A DNA stretch of 64,000 nt from Sciurus carolinensis (GCF_902686445.1 NC_062214.1:95212738-95276737), one strand, 5' to 3'; shown: positions 46,641 to 57,349, numbered from the stretch's first letter. Made by a program: numbers and translations. The notes: generated by a model not told the origin, from the letters alone.

Positions 46641-46750
46641 TAGTTGATTTTTAAATAAATTCACTATAGAAAAGGAAGAATACAGAGAAAAGCACAAAGA
46701 AATTGTTCCCCCTAATTTTACCACCCAAATAAAAAAATCACCAATTCTCT

Positions 46751-46962
46751 CTTTTTTTTTGGGGGGGGGGGCAGGGGGGATGAGGTGATTAAGTCCAGAG
46801 GCACTTAACCACTGAACCACATCACCAGTCCTTTCTATTTTTTCTCTTGAGACAGGGTCCCACTAAGTTGCATAGGACCTCTCCAAGTTCCTGGGGCTGG
46901 TCTCAAACTCATGATTCTGCTGCCTCAGCCTCCCCAGTCACTGGTGGTACATGCCCAGCTCT
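46751..46962 (-). mobile_element. MEN SINE, antisense, with G-rich tail
   Basis: A run of Ts and Gs (46751-46780), ID half CACTGAACCACATCACCAGTC, linker and B1 half GAGACAGGGTCCCACTAAG...GCTGCCTCAGCCTCCCC. Confidence 0.85.
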
Positions 46963-47009
46963 ATTCTCTCTTTTGATAATAGCTATGTCCACTGGAAATA
47001 AATACACCT

Positions 47010-47092
47010 CACCGGGTTGGGAATGTAGTTCAGGGGTAAAGCATGCATAAAAGCCCTAGGTTCAATCCCCAGTACCACTAAATAAATAAACC
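47010..47092 (+). mobile_element. ID SINE, diverged
   Basis: CGGGTTGGGAATGTAGTTC and AGGTTCAATCCCCAGTACC, with an AAATAAATAAA tail. Confidence 0.82.
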
Positions 47093-47099
47093 TTACTGT

Positions 47100-48310
47100 T
47101 TTCCTTAGAAAGCAACAGAGAAATAGTGAATTCCTGAATACTAGGATTTCTTACTCAGGTGACTCAAAAACTTACTGATTCAAATCCCTACAATCCTATC
47201 ACTGTTGTGATGGTTACTAACCCTCTGTGCCTAAATTTATTCTGACGGATGGAAATATTTACTGAAAAAGCGTTGTTGTAAACAGCAAACAAAATAATAC
47301 ATGCACAGATAGCTTTTATTGTTGTTTTTAAAGTTGGAAGAGTTCATCTGTTTTTAGAAATAATCCACAAAAAAAAAGTCCACAAGTTTCCTTCCCCTGA
47401 GTTTCTCCCCCATCCTTTGGGGAGAGCGGGTAGGTCTTCTATTCTCTAGGTACACCAGCCTAAGGTTAGTCTAACTTCTTATTTGATTGAACTTCAAATC
47501 CCTCTAGAAGATAAGACCAAACCCCTGAACTGTTAAAGCCAAAGCAAAGGTCAGAATAACAAAATAAAACCAGAAAACTAAATTAGAAAACAGAATTACT
47601 GTCCTAAGAATGTAGGCTCTACTACAGGGAGCAAAACTGCCCAAGGAAACAATCTCTCCTGAAAGTACTACAACCTTATTTAGATAAAAATTTGTTTTTG
47701 CTCTGCATATATGATTTAGGTCAGTCAAAATATGTAACCTAGATAATATTAATTAGAAAGAGAAAATAAATAAGAGAAAAACAGGAATACTGACATCTTA
47801 ATAACTGAAATTAAAAGCATACTGAAAACTAGGGAGAATACCTGTGGATAGAAATCATACATATACAATGAATTTAACTATAAGAAGAAGAAAATATTTA
47901 AATCACATGCTTGCCATTCTACTCACTAATTATATGCCTGAAATAAATGCACAATGGAAGATAAAACTTTTCTATCCTCTAGTTGGTCTCACTTCTTATA
48001 TGTCTGTCATGATAGAAGCATCTTCCTGTGACATCAGACTACCGTTTAGAGCCATTTAGCTTCCCCACATCATGGGCCGTACACATAGGCCTACTACTTT
48101 ATCTAGTTTTTTAAACAATGAAAATTTGATTTGTTCCAAGGCTGAAGGAAAAACTGAACTGTTGGACATGAAGAGTCTGTATGTCTATATTTTCTATTTT
48201 ATGGGCAATTTCAAGAATTTCCAAGGTTATCTGTGACTAAATGCCTTTTTTGCTTCCTTGGACCAGTGTAATCAGACCATGAAGTGAAAATTCTTGTAGC
48301 AAGAACCAAA
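47100..48310. other. Intron 1 segment without clear features
   Basis: AT-rich unique-looking sequence with no gene or nameable repeat. Short open frames at 47504-47728 and 47844-48059 show no motif. Confidence 0.5.
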
Positions 48311-48481
48311 ACCAGCTAGGAGCACTCCTATAAACCCAGTGAGTGACTCAGGAGGCTGAGGAAGGAGGATCATGAATTAAAACCCAGATTTAGCAACTTA
48401 GCGAGGCTCTAAGCAACTCAGTGAGGCTCTAAGCAACTCAGTGAGACCCTGTCTCTAATAAAATATTTTAAAAAGGGCTGA

Positions 48482-48600
48482 GGGCCGGGGCTGTGGTTCA
48501 GTGGTAGAGAACCTGCCTGGCACATGTGAGGCACTGGGTTCACTTCTCAGCACCACATATAAATAAATGAATAAAAAATAAAGATCAATCCAACAACTAA
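48482..48600 (+). mobile_element. ID SINE nested in MEN (first), long-tail type
   Basis: GGCCGGGGCTGTGGTTCAG, GGGTTCACTTCTCAGCACC and CAATCCAACAACTAAAACA. Confidence 0.88.
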
Positions 48601-48630
48601 AACAAAATTTAAAAAAAATTTTTTTTAATT

Positions 48631-48722
48631 ATGGCTGGGGATACAGCTCATTTGGTAGAGTGCTTGCCTCCCATGCATAAGGCCCTGTGTTTAATCCCCA
48701 ACACCACAAGAAAAAAAAAAGA
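48631..48722 (+). mobile_element. ID SINE nested in MEN (second)
   Basis: TGGCTGGGGATACAGCTCAT, GTGTTTAATCCCCAACACC and an A tail. Flanked by A/T-rich AATTTTTTT-like sequence on both sides. Confidence 0.88.
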
Positions 48723-48808
48723 AAAAAATTTTTTAAAAAGGAATGAGGATGTGACTCAGTAGTTAAGCGCCCTCTGGATTCAATCTCTGATACAAAAGAA
48801 AAAAAAAT

Positions 48809-48866
48809 GATATAGTTCACAGGTAGAGTATTTGCCTAACATGTACAAGGCTATCACTTAAGTCTT
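48809..48866 (+). mobile_element. ID fragment
   Basis: GATATAGTTCACAGGTAGAG and GCCTAACATGTACAAGG keep only the first half of an ID. Confidence 0.65.
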
Positions 48867-48945
48867 TTCATTTAAAAGTATCAAAAGACCATGAGGTAGT
48901 ATTCTAGGTACTGGGGCAGAGCCACAAACAAGACCTAGAACTCAT

Positions 48946-49135
48946 CTAGACACAGTGTACAAACGTGAAATCCCAGCTTCTTGGGAGACTGAGGCAGGAC
49001 AATTTCAAGTTTGAGGCCAGCCTCAGCAACTTAGCAAGATCCTGTCTCAAAAGAAATAAAAAGAAGTGGGATGTAGCTCAGTGGTGGAGCATCCCTCCGG
49101 AATTCAATCCTCAATACCATTCAAAAAAAAAAGAA
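48946..49135 (+). mobile_element. MEN SINE
   Basis: ACGTGAAATCCCAGCTTCTT, AAAGAAATAAAAAGAAG linker, GGATGTAGCTCAGTGGTGG and a poly-A end. Confidence 0.88.
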
Positions 49136-49529
49136 AGAAAGAAATAGTCCTTGCTTGCATGGAAATTTCATACATACAAAAGAGTAGACAAACATTTAAG
49201 ATGTAATTAAAGAAAAAATATGTGCTCTTAAAGCAATAAAACAAATGGTAAAAGCTGATCATCAGTAAGTTTCTCTCAAGCTAATGAACTAAATTCTAAG
49301 AAAAAATAACCACCAGTCAAGCCAAAGTTCTAGAGAGGGTATTACTGGCAGAGGAAAAAGTAAGGAAAGATCTGTTACAGGTCTAACATACAGAGAAGGG
49401 GGGAGGGAGGTTGTGGAAAAAAGGGAAATGGTACACAATGGGCTCAGAGGTAGTCCAGAGTCAGATCAGTTAAGGCCTATAAGAAATTATATGCCAGGTT
49501 TTTATTTCATTTTATCCTTACTAAAAAAC

Positions 49530-49625
49530 TATTCTCTCCAGGGAACTGAGGATTACAGAAGTTAAGCAACTTGCCTATGGCCTGACACCAAAGACTGGAT
49601 TATAATTTACTAACTTTGATATATC
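49530..49625. mobile_element. MIR-like fragment
   Basis: GGGAACTGAGGATTACAGAA, GTTAAGCAACTTGCC and AAGACTGGATTATAAT recall the reverse of the MIR core. Confidence 0.7.
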
Positions 49626-49639
49626 TATCTATCTCCCCC

Positions 49640-49675
49640 AATTTCTCTCTTTCTCTTTCTCTCTCTCAAAACTGA
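49640..49675. repeat. (TC)n-rich simple repeat
   Basis: TTTCTCTCTTTCTCTTTCTC followed by TC units, after a (TATC)n run at 49622-49634. Confidence 0.9.
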
Positions 49676-50439
49676 ATGCATGGTTTGAGGAGTTTTGCTC
49701 ATGACTTCAGCTCCTATATAAGACTATTATGTCACTGAACCATAATTTCTAGTATTATCATAGACATTTCCAGAAACTTGGACTTCACAGCAGGAGAATG
49801 TAAAAGATCTAATAGAATGTAACTGCTACAAAATAAGAAAGTACTAACTAAATACTATGTGAAGACAGAAGATAACTACTGATTCCAGAGAAGAAACCCA
49901 AATTTAACAAACGAGTCCCTACAAGAAGAATAAGAATAAAATCATATCAGAGGAATGGTAGGAAGATGGGTTATAAAAATAAAATGGTGTATTCAAGCAA
50001 TACTATACTTAGTTCTTTTAAAAATGTGATTTCATAGAAAAGACAATTAAATCCTTGATAATATACCATGTTTTGTAGGTATTCTCTAACAAAATCTTAC
50101 ATCACAAGATTTTCTTAAAGTAGTCTATATTAAAGAACATAGGTGTTAAAGTGGACTTTGGTTTTGTGAAATAAATCTATTCACCAAATATGTGAAAACT
50201 GTATTTGTTTACATATTTAAATATGATTTTACCACCAAGAACTGGGAAGAGAGACCAGTTTCAAAACTTGACGAGAGGTTCATAAAGGTTAGGTGCAATG
50301 TGTAATCAAAAACTATCATAATGAAACTTTTATACCATTTCATTAAAAATCTACTTATACTTTATGTAGATCTTTCACCTGCATGGTTTTGAAATATTAT
50401 GTAGTAATCATTCAAAGAATACTGAATGATGCACATCTT

Positions 50440-51164
50440 CCAAGCACACATTTTATTTAACAACAAAACACAGAAACAAATTTGTTATTATCACCATCAA
50501 TCTTATCAGAAAGTCCCAAGAAGTTGCCAAGTTCACAGTGGTAGATATAAGTTTTCCAAAATGTGATATTTGCTTCAAAAAATAAACTTTGTCTTGGCAA
50601 TAAATCGTGTCAGTTGTATTCCTTGAAGTGACAGGTTCACTTCATTTACTTTTGAGAAAAAGAGCAAATACCCAAGTTTAAACAACTATAATTTGCCATT
50701 CTTTCAAGTAAAAATGTTCCATGAAAAAAGTGACTATTCACTGTTTGAAATGCAACTCCATCACACAAGTTCTCTTCCTTAAGACCAACATCATACTTTG
50801 AAATGCAAAAGAGTTTTGTAACATCCTTTCCATTTTGCCACATGGAATATGACTTGTGAACAAGATTCAAGATTAACAAAATTAATAATTTTTCTGCTTA
50901 TAAAGAACATTTTTAAGTGAAATTGGCAATTTTAAGGTAAATGTATAGTGCTGAAGAATATAATTATTAGTGCATTTTTGCCACTATCTTGATTCATACC
51001 ACAGCTGCTTTTGCACCATCAGTGCAAATGTCAACTAGAGTTGACAACAGTTACACAGCAAATAAGAACTGAGTAGTATTATGAAATACTTTCAACCTGG
51101 AAAACCTCCTGAAATGCTCCAAGGTCTCCTCAAGAGTCCACAGACCACAATTTGAGAACTGCTG
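50440..51164 (-). mobile_element. hAT-Charlie DNA transposon fragment
   Basis: On the minus strand the element begins at 51164 with CAGCAGTTCTCAAATTGTGG, a typical Charlie terminal repeat. Near 51001-51035 the frame reads VDICTDGAKAA, the conserved C-T-D-G-A motif of hAT transposases. Stops and frameshifts follow. The other end is not clear; a 77-codon minus frame at 50646-50879 may belong to it. An extinct transposon. Confidence 0.75.
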
Positions 51165-51324
51165 ATCTGAATACACATATAAAATATTCAGAGAAAATAT
51201 ATCTCCAGGGAAAAGAACTAGATAGTAAGAAGACAAGGATGGCGAGGAGTTTCATTTTTTCCATGTACATTCTTTGCATTTTGAGAATTTGGTACCTTCT
51301 TACCTTTAAAAAAAATATTTCTTT

Positions 51325-51423
51325 GGGCTGGGGAGATAGTTCAGTTGGTAGAGTGCTCACCTTGTAAGCATAAGGCCCTGGGTTCAATCCCCAGCACCGC
51401 CAAAAAAAAAAAAAAAAAAAAAA
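51325..51423 (+). mobile_element. ID SINE
   Basis: GGGCTGGGGAGATAGTTCAG, GGTTCAATCCCCAGCACCG and a 20-base A tail. Confidence 0.93.
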
Positions 51424-51452
51424 TTTTTTTTTCTTTAAAAAATGAGAAACCA

Positions 51453-51535
51453 GGGGGCTGGGGAGATAGCTCAGTCAGTAGAGTGCTTGCCTTGTAAGCA
51501 CAAGGCCCTGGGTTCGATTCCCAGCATCAAAAAAA
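51453..51535 (+). mobile_element. ID SINE
   Basis: GGGGGCTGGGGAGATAGCTC, GGTTCGATTCCCAGCATC. GAGAAACCA before and AAGAAACCA after are a probable target duplication. Only about 30 bp from the previous ID. Confidence 0.93.
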
Positions 51536-51652
51536 AGAAAGAAAGAAACCAAAAATTAATATCAAAAGTAAACAGACAACAAAGCAAGATCCCAACTGGG
51601 AAAAAAAAGACGGGATAGAAATACAAGCACACTACAACAAAATATGAAAGTA

Positions 51653-51745
51653 GGGGCTAAGGGTGCAGCTCACTGGTAGAGTATATGTCTGGCATGTGCA
51701 AGGCCTTGTGTTCAATTCCCAGCACTCCTACCTCCCAAAAAAGGG
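51653..51745 (+). mobile_element. ID SINE, one arm of an inverted pair
   Basis: GGGGCTAAGGGTGCAGCTCA, GTGTTCAATTCCCAGCAC and a short tail. Confidence 0.88.
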
Positions 51746-51759
51746 AAAGAAGTACAGTA

Positions 51760-51836
51760 CAAGCTGCTAGGGATCAAATCCAGGGCCTACAGTATACCCG
51801 GCAAGTGCTCTACACTGAGCTATATTCCCTCCCCCT
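51760..51836 (-). mobile_element. ID SINE, second arm of an inverted pair
   Basis: AGCTGCTAGGGATCAAATCC, GGCAAGTGCTCTACACTGAG and CTATATTCCCTCCCCC. Only 15 bp from the opposed copy. Confidence 0.85.
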
Positions 51837-52009
51837 AGAAAAATCGTTTTTAAAAGGTATAATGTTTCTGCTCATGGGGTAGAACTAGGGAATTAAGAGA
51901 ATGGCATGGGAGAATGATGTTTTTCATTTTAAGCTTTTTGAAATGAACTTTTAAAACAATTTATGGATAGTAATTGGCTCACTAATAAACAAAATATTAC
52001 TTGGAAAAA

Positions 52010-52195
52010 GCTGAGGGCAGGGGTGCATTGCCTGTAATTCCAGCAACTCAGGAGGCTGAAAGAGGACTTAAGTTCAAGGCCAGTCTGAGCAACTTAGCAA
52101 GGCCCTAAGCAACTTAGAAAGACCCTATCTCAAAATAAAAAATATGAAAGACTGGGAATGTAGCTCAGTGGTAAAGCACAACTGGGTTAAATCCC
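52010..52195 (+). mobile_element. MEN SINE ending in a CA microsatellite
   Basis: GTGCATTGCCTGTAATTCC, AAAATAAAAAATATGAAAG linker, GGTTAAATCCCCAGCAC merging into CA repeats. Confidence 0.9.

Positions 52196-52232
<37 letters not shown>
52196..52232. repeat. (CA)n microsatellite
   Basis: About 18 CA units that replace the usual A tail of the MEN element. Confidence 0.95.
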
Positions 52233-52235
<3 letters not shown>

Positions 52236-52629
52236 TGTGCCATATTCGTTTCATCTATCTCACTCCCAGTTTTGCATAAAAGTATTTTTAAACAAATACC
52301 ACACATCTACCATTTTTCTCCCTCATTCCTCCATCTTCATATCTAAAAACTGTGGGCATTCTCTTACAAAATATGTCATTAACAGCCTTATCAAAAATAC
52401 ACAACTCTTTAATATCATCTGATACTCATTCACATTTAGATTCTTCCAAGTGTTTCAAAGATGACATTTTACAATTGATTTGAGTCTGGATTTAAACAAG
52501 GTCAATTCATATTAGGTTGCTACACATAAAGTAATGTTAATCTGTTTATATCATCTATCTACAATTCTGAAAAGTTTGACAAATCAAGCAATTAATTTAC
52601 ACTTGAAAATTCTCCAGAATAACCCAAAC

Positions 52630-52960
52630 TAATGCATCTGCTGTTTCTGTCATCTATAACACTCTTCCTCCAGACTGTCACTATGGCTGATTCTTTCCAG
52701 TCAAAAATCAAAATTATTACCTCTAAAAAATGGCTACCCTCACCACCCAATCCGTAGTAGAACCCCACCTTCCATTCTTTGTTTATTTTGTGGTCTTACT
52801 TTCTTCTTGGCACTTACCACCACCTGAAACTATTTGATAATTTTGTTTCTGCCCAAAAGAATGTCTACTCCATGAAGGCAGAGTGCCTTTCTACTGAAGA
52901 TCAGTGACAGTGCCTAGGAACATGAGACATCCTATAAATTCTGAGAGACTAAATAGGATA
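52630..52960 (+). mobile_element. L2-like LINE fragment
   Basis: GTGGTCTTACTTTCTTCTTG, GGCACTTACCACCACCTGAA, AATGTCTACTCCATGAAGGC and GACAGTGCCTAGGAACATG recall the L2 3' end. Confidence 0.65.
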
Positions 52961-52969
52961 GTATCTCAA

Positions 52970-54100
52970 TTTAAAATGTAAACTCAGCAAAGCATTAGTT
53001 TTTAATCATCTGTAGCTCTCTTCATCTACCGGTATAAATTGAGTACCTGCAGCAACCTGGGCAGGCTGTTACCACGAATCTATGGGATTTAAGAAAGAAC
53101 AGAGATATCAGACACTCAAATGTAATTCTGAACTTTTACTGACCAATAATTACAAGTTTCGGAAAGAAAGGCTATTTGGAATGATCTGAAAACAGTTACC
53201 AGGAGCAATACTGCCTAGAACAACAAACACTGCTTCATCATAGGTTTTATACATATGTAAAACATATATAGGCTGTCTCTCCCTCTACAGATAGTGCACA
53301 TTCTCCCTTGAAAGCATATTCCTTGCTTTACCCCAAAGACCTTTCTCTCTTGAGATCACACCCATTCTCCACTGAATATGTATCAACTTTTCTAAATAAA
53401 CCTCCATGACTGGAAGGGATGGAAGAGACATATTATTTCTTTTTGGGAATTCTTCATGATGAATACAACAATAAATACCCCAAACACCTAACTAAAATAC
53501 AAGCCATTAAGTTTGGAATCTAGAATAAATGTTATCTATCCTAAACTTTTCATTTTAATAGCTGAGAAAGCTATGAAGATCAAGAAAGTTCAACAATAAA
53601 CTCAAAGATCCAATTCTAAAATCCAGATTTCAAAAATAAATTAAAAAATTCTGATTTCTGTCTCTAGTTCTATACTTTCAAAGATATCACTCCCAAAGTT
53701 AAGAGCATATTTGAACTACTATCATTGTTTGTGCTATCATTTTTTTACCTATTGAAGTCCTAGTCTAAGGTGAGGGGGTCAAAATGGGCAAATATAAATA
53801 TGCCTTAAGTAAATCATGATACCAAAGTCCCTCTTTAACAAAAATAAAAGGAATGTCTAAAATATAAATAAATGGTTTGTGATTCCGTGAGTTTTTTACT
53901 TCATGGTTTTTCTTTGAAAATAAAAATAACTACTTAAGAGTATCTGCTAAATGACTATTTCTTTGCTTTTTATACACTTAATCTGTTGTTCTCTTCAAGA
54001 TCAGTACAGCTATGTCTCAATTATCTGTAAATAGAGTACCAAAATGATATTAACATTTTTCACTGAAATGAAATTATTTTTATTATACCTTTCTTCAAAA
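52970..54100. other. Intron 1 segment without clear features
   Basis: AT-rich, no gene and no repeat I can name. Confidence 0.5.
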
Positions 54101-54111
54101 ACCAACTCTAA

Positions 54112-54262
54112 ACCGGGGTGCAGTGGTGGTACACAACTGTAGTCCCAGATACTGGGGAGTCTGAAGTACAAGGACGGCCTGCACCCAGGAGTTCGAGGCC
54201 AGCCTGGGCAATACAGCACAACCCCCAGAGAAAAAAAGAAAGAAAGAAAAAAAAAAAAAAAA
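54112..54262 (+). mobile_element. B1/Alu-like monomer
   Basis: GGGGTGCAGTGGTGGTACAC, CAGGAGTTCGAGGCCAGCCT, GGGCAATACAGCACAACCCC and a GAAAG/poly-A tail. No ID half. It keeps the GTTCGAGGC promoter box. Confidence 0.88.
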
Positions 54263-54799
54263 ATCAACTCTTTCTAGTGAAACAACTAGAAACAAGCAAG
54301 TGATCAACAGACAGCAACCAATTGGGAAAAAGAGACAGAAGGATCCATACACACATAAGATAGCACTGCTGATAATCAAGGAGAGACTCTTCATAATTTT
54401 TTCTACAATATTATTCAAACCAATTCGTGAACACCCCGGCTAATTCTTGACTAAGACTGTAAATCATAGGTGTCAAACAAATGACGAAGAGATGATAAAG
54501 TCATTTTTCAAAGTTAAATGGCAAGACTGACCAAAGTAAAATAATTCAAACTTAAATAAATCTAAATTATTTTCAGAATAAAAGGACTTCCTTCTCATCT
54601 GTTTTGCCTCACAAACATAACCAAAGACTATTGTTTAATATGAACAACATAGTTTCTACTGACATGAATATTTCTGACTAAAAAACACAAAGTAACAAAC
54701 TATCAAAACATAGATCTTCACACAAATAAAGCTAAGTAAAACCAGTATTATGGAAAGAATTTCTATATAATCTCAAAATCACATTCAGGCTTCTGCCAG

Positions 54800-54829
54800 C
54801 AGACACACACACACACACACACACACACA
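54800..54829. repeat. (CA)n microsatellite
   Basis: About 15 CA units, not attached to a recognisable SINE. Confidence 0.93.
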
Positions 54830-55329
54830 ATGGGAAAGGAAATGGAACCTTAGTTTTATCTTTTTCTCAATCTGTTCTTTTTGGTTGTGTAAGTCCTTAA
54901 AACAAGAGAAAGATAAAACCAAATGAAATAAAGTTTGGATTGTCAGGTCCAACAGCTATAAGAACTCCTATAATGAAGTCTGTTACTACTCAGAGTTCTA
55001 AATTCATACTGCATATAAATCAAGAAACAGGAAAGCTTACAACAATACAATGGAGCCCCACACTACAAACATGAACAAATTAAATGAATACCTTACACTT
55101 CCTGGTATTTTTTTTTTAAACGCCCAAACTTACACTTGCGTTAAGAAATCTCTGTAAAGCGCTACTATAACCTATTTAAGAACTATGGTGGCAAACCTTT
55201 ACTTATACAGTACAGAACAGATATCCCCACTACGGCACTGCTACTGGCTGATAAATTATTTAAGGGTAATACTAAAAATACCTTTCTTTTTCTAATGACC
55301 AACAAACCAACTCCACACAAAATCTGACG

Positions 55330-56290
55330 CGTCTGTATTTCTGCTGTTCGGCCGACTACGTTTCCTTGATCACAGGAGGCAACTCCCTAACCGTCAGGGC
55401 TGACCTAGCGCCCTCCGAGTCCCCGTGTCCGGGTTACCTTCATCACTCCATTGTCAAATCGCACTCCTACGCCTCAGTCCTCAGCCCCCATCCTGAGTCT
55501 AGCGAGAGGCGAACCGGGAAAGAAATCCCCTCGCCCCCACCCCAGCACTGTAGGCTGTGGGTGTGTCGGGAGGCGAATGCTTTACTCAAACACAATTAAA
55601 TCTTCGGCCCAGACCAGACCCGAAGTCACCACTGAGCCAGCAGGCAGCGGCCGGTCGCCGACCCCAGTCTTCCGCGGCCGCAGCCCTTCCTCTTTCTCCC
55701 CTCCGGGCCGGCCCCTCCCCCGTTGCGCGCACGCGCGGCCTCAGCCGCTCCCCTCCCCCCTGTTTCCCTCACCTTAATCATTAGCCACCCTCTTCCCAGG
55801 ATCCGGGAAGCACTGACCCAGGGAGGAAGACAGGAGAGGTAACGGGGGGGAAAGGATGCGTCGAGAGCCAGCGATCTGCGCTTCAGAGCTCAGCCTGATA
55901 GGCCCCTATAGTCAAGCGCACGTCTGTCACCGCCACCAGAACTGTACGTGCGGCAGCGCCTGGACTCGGCCCAGGCTAACCCGGCTTGGATTCCGAGTGC
56001 CTAATGTCGTCCCACAGGAACTCCCTCTCGGAAGCTGCGGGTGTTTCTATGCTGCGCGAACCAAACACCTCGCCACCATCACCGTCGCCGATGCCGCTCT
56101 CCTACCCTGCTGCCGCCGCCGCCTAACCAATCCCTCTCCTACTGGGCGAGCACGACACTTGGGGCCTTTACGACAGTTCGGAAAGCGACAGCGCACCAGC
56201 CTTCACGCCTCCATTAACAGCTGTTTCTTTCTGCGCATACTCAGATTCTAGTTTCTGACGGCCACGCCCCCTCACCCCCGGCCCTGCCCC
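55330..56290 (-). promoter_or_regulatory. RNF111: CpG-island promoter of RNF111
   Basis: This is the only long GC-rich, CpG-dense stretch in an otherwise AT-rich window, and it lies just upstream of the coding exons. Visible elements are an NRF1-like palindrome GCGCACGCGC at 55727-55736, a second NRF1-like site TGCGCATAC at 56232-56240, a CCAAT box at 56126-56130 and CACGCCCC/GC boxes near 56262-56290. No TATA box stands out, as is usual for housekeeping-type island promoters. That it drives RNF111 is inferred from position and orientation. Bidirectional activity is possible but there is no gene on the right to support it. Confidence 0.85.
55773..56150 (-). other. RNF111: Probable RNF111 non-coding exon 1 (5' UTR)
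   Basis: Read on the minus strand, the CpG island contains a good donor AAG|GTGAGG whose last exonic base is 55773. The coding ATG sits only 20 bases inside exon 2, so a 5' UTR exon is expected upstream, and this is the best placed candidate. The transcription start is not visible, so the right end is a guess. A second usable donor, AAG|GTAACC, occurs on the minus strand near 55436, so alternative first exons are possible. Confidence is in the existence of the exon more than in its exact edges. Confidence 0.5.
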
Positions 56291-56694
56291 TTTGTACTCG
56301 CTTTATCAATCTGTTGAAACCGAATAGCGTTACAAATCTCATTATTTTATTTTCTTTGACGATTATACGTTCAGTACTTAAGCAGAATTCTGACTGTATC
56401 TTGGTTAAGTTTTTCCTAACTAAAAATCACAACTACAGGATTATTAACTATACTTAAGTACACTTAAAACAAGAACCTGGTTTAATGTCTTTAACAATGA
56501 ATGATACCCAAGTCATCTTTACGCGCTATGACATGAAGATCACATCTCAAGCGTTGTGAACTTGCTTCCGGAATCGTTTTAAAGGTGATAATAGATATCC
56601 TGGGAATTCTGGTTGTACAGTCGCAGGAGCCTTCTTACTTATTTTATGAAAATCAGTTAAATAGCAAACACTTCGTTGTGTTCACCAGGAGGTT

Positions 56695-56940
56695 GTAGGG
56701 ATAGAGCATGGGTTTTGAAGTCAGACAGACCTCCTTTCAAAAGTTCAATGATAGACTGGGGATATAGCTTAGTTGATAGAGTGCTTACCTTGCAAACATA
56801 AGGCCCTGGGTTCAATCCCCAGCACCGCAAAAAAAAAAAAGAAAAAAAGAAAAAAGTTCAGATGCCCCTTAACAGCTGTCTGATTTATTAAACCTTCAAA
56901 AATCTCAGCCCCTCCTCAACTAATTGGGATAACATTATTT
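56695..56940 (+). mobile_element. MIR SINE split by an ID, upstream of the promoter
   Basis: GGATAGAGCATGGGTTTTGA, AGTCAGACAGACCTCC, then after the ID AACAGCTGTCTGATTTATT and TTGGGATAACATTATTTG follow MIR order. Confidence 0.75.
56748..56851 (+). mobile_element. ID SINE inside MIR, 9-bp target duplication
   Basis: GACTGGGGATATAGCTTAG, GGTTCAATCCCCAGCACCG and a GAAAA tail. AAAAGTTCA at 56739-56747 and 56852-56860. Confidence 0.93.
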
Positions 56941-57104
56941 GCCTCAAAAGTTTCCTATCTCACATAAGCGAGTTTATGTAATGTTCTACATATTGCTTAC
57001 CAATTTCACGTTCCATAAATTCCCTCCTTTTGCCTCAGCTTATCTTTCTCAGTACTTTTCTGTTCACTTATGTTCTCCATATTATTCAATGAAGAAAAAT
57101 ATAT

Positions 57105-57142
57105 ATATACATATACTACCAACTGAGCTATATCCCCAGCCT
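57105..57142 (-). mobile_element. ID 5' fragment, antisense
   Basis: CTACCAACTGAGCTATATCC then CCAGCC is the reversed ID head; only about 35 bases remain, next to a (TA)n run. Confidence 0.65.
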
Positions 57143-57349
57143 GAAGAAAATATTTTTAAATTATAAACAGTGGAAACTGGAAGTGCATTGGACCAGTATT
57201 TTCCTCATTCCTCCTGTGGTCTCACTCTAAATATCGTATTTTACTTGTACTTTCATGGGTTTAACTGTTAGTGCCTAATGACCTCTCAAACCTGTATTTC
57301 CAATTCTAGCCTTTTTTCCTAAACCTCTTGACCTGTGTTCCCCAATAAG

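Larger units (their letters stand above)
48312..48808 (+). mobile_element. MEN SINE split by two ID SINEs
   Basis: B1-like half at 48312-48480 and ID-like half at about 48738-48808 (GGAATGAGGATGTGACTCAG...GGATTCAATCTCTGATAC). A 22-bp unit (GAGGCTCTAAGCAACTCAGT) is duplicated in tandem near 48401-48445. Confidence 0.8.
1..56200 (-). other. RNF111: RNF111 (Arkadia) transcription unit, 3' end missing
   Basis: Transcription runs from the CpG island near 56 kb toward position 1. Six coding exons splice into one open frame that I recognise as the N-terminal two thirds of Arkadia. Exon lengths from exon 2 to exon 7 are 899 (880 coding), 127, 164, 195, 320 and 259 bp. Intron lengths 1 to 6 are about 33809, 4785, 3155, 1793, 5192 and 4163 bp. 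The exons for the His-rich C-terminal part and the RING-H2 domain must lie left of position 1; bases 1-911 are the start of intron 7. Arkadia is known to ubiquitinate SMAD7, SKI and SnoN in TGF-beta/Nodal signalling and to act on SUMO-modified proteins such as PML. No coding exon contains a stop or frameshift, so the gene looks functional. The right boundary (transcription start) is approximate. Confidence 0.95.

Noticed and set aside
54118..54303. 61-codon plus-strand frame as a small protein
   Set aside because: It reads through a B1/Alu-like SINE and its poly-A tail.
55856..56251. 131-codon plus-strand open frame in the CpG island
   Set aside because: GC-rich islands lack stops by composition. 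The peptide has no recognisable domain and runs antisense to the probable RNF111 exon 1.
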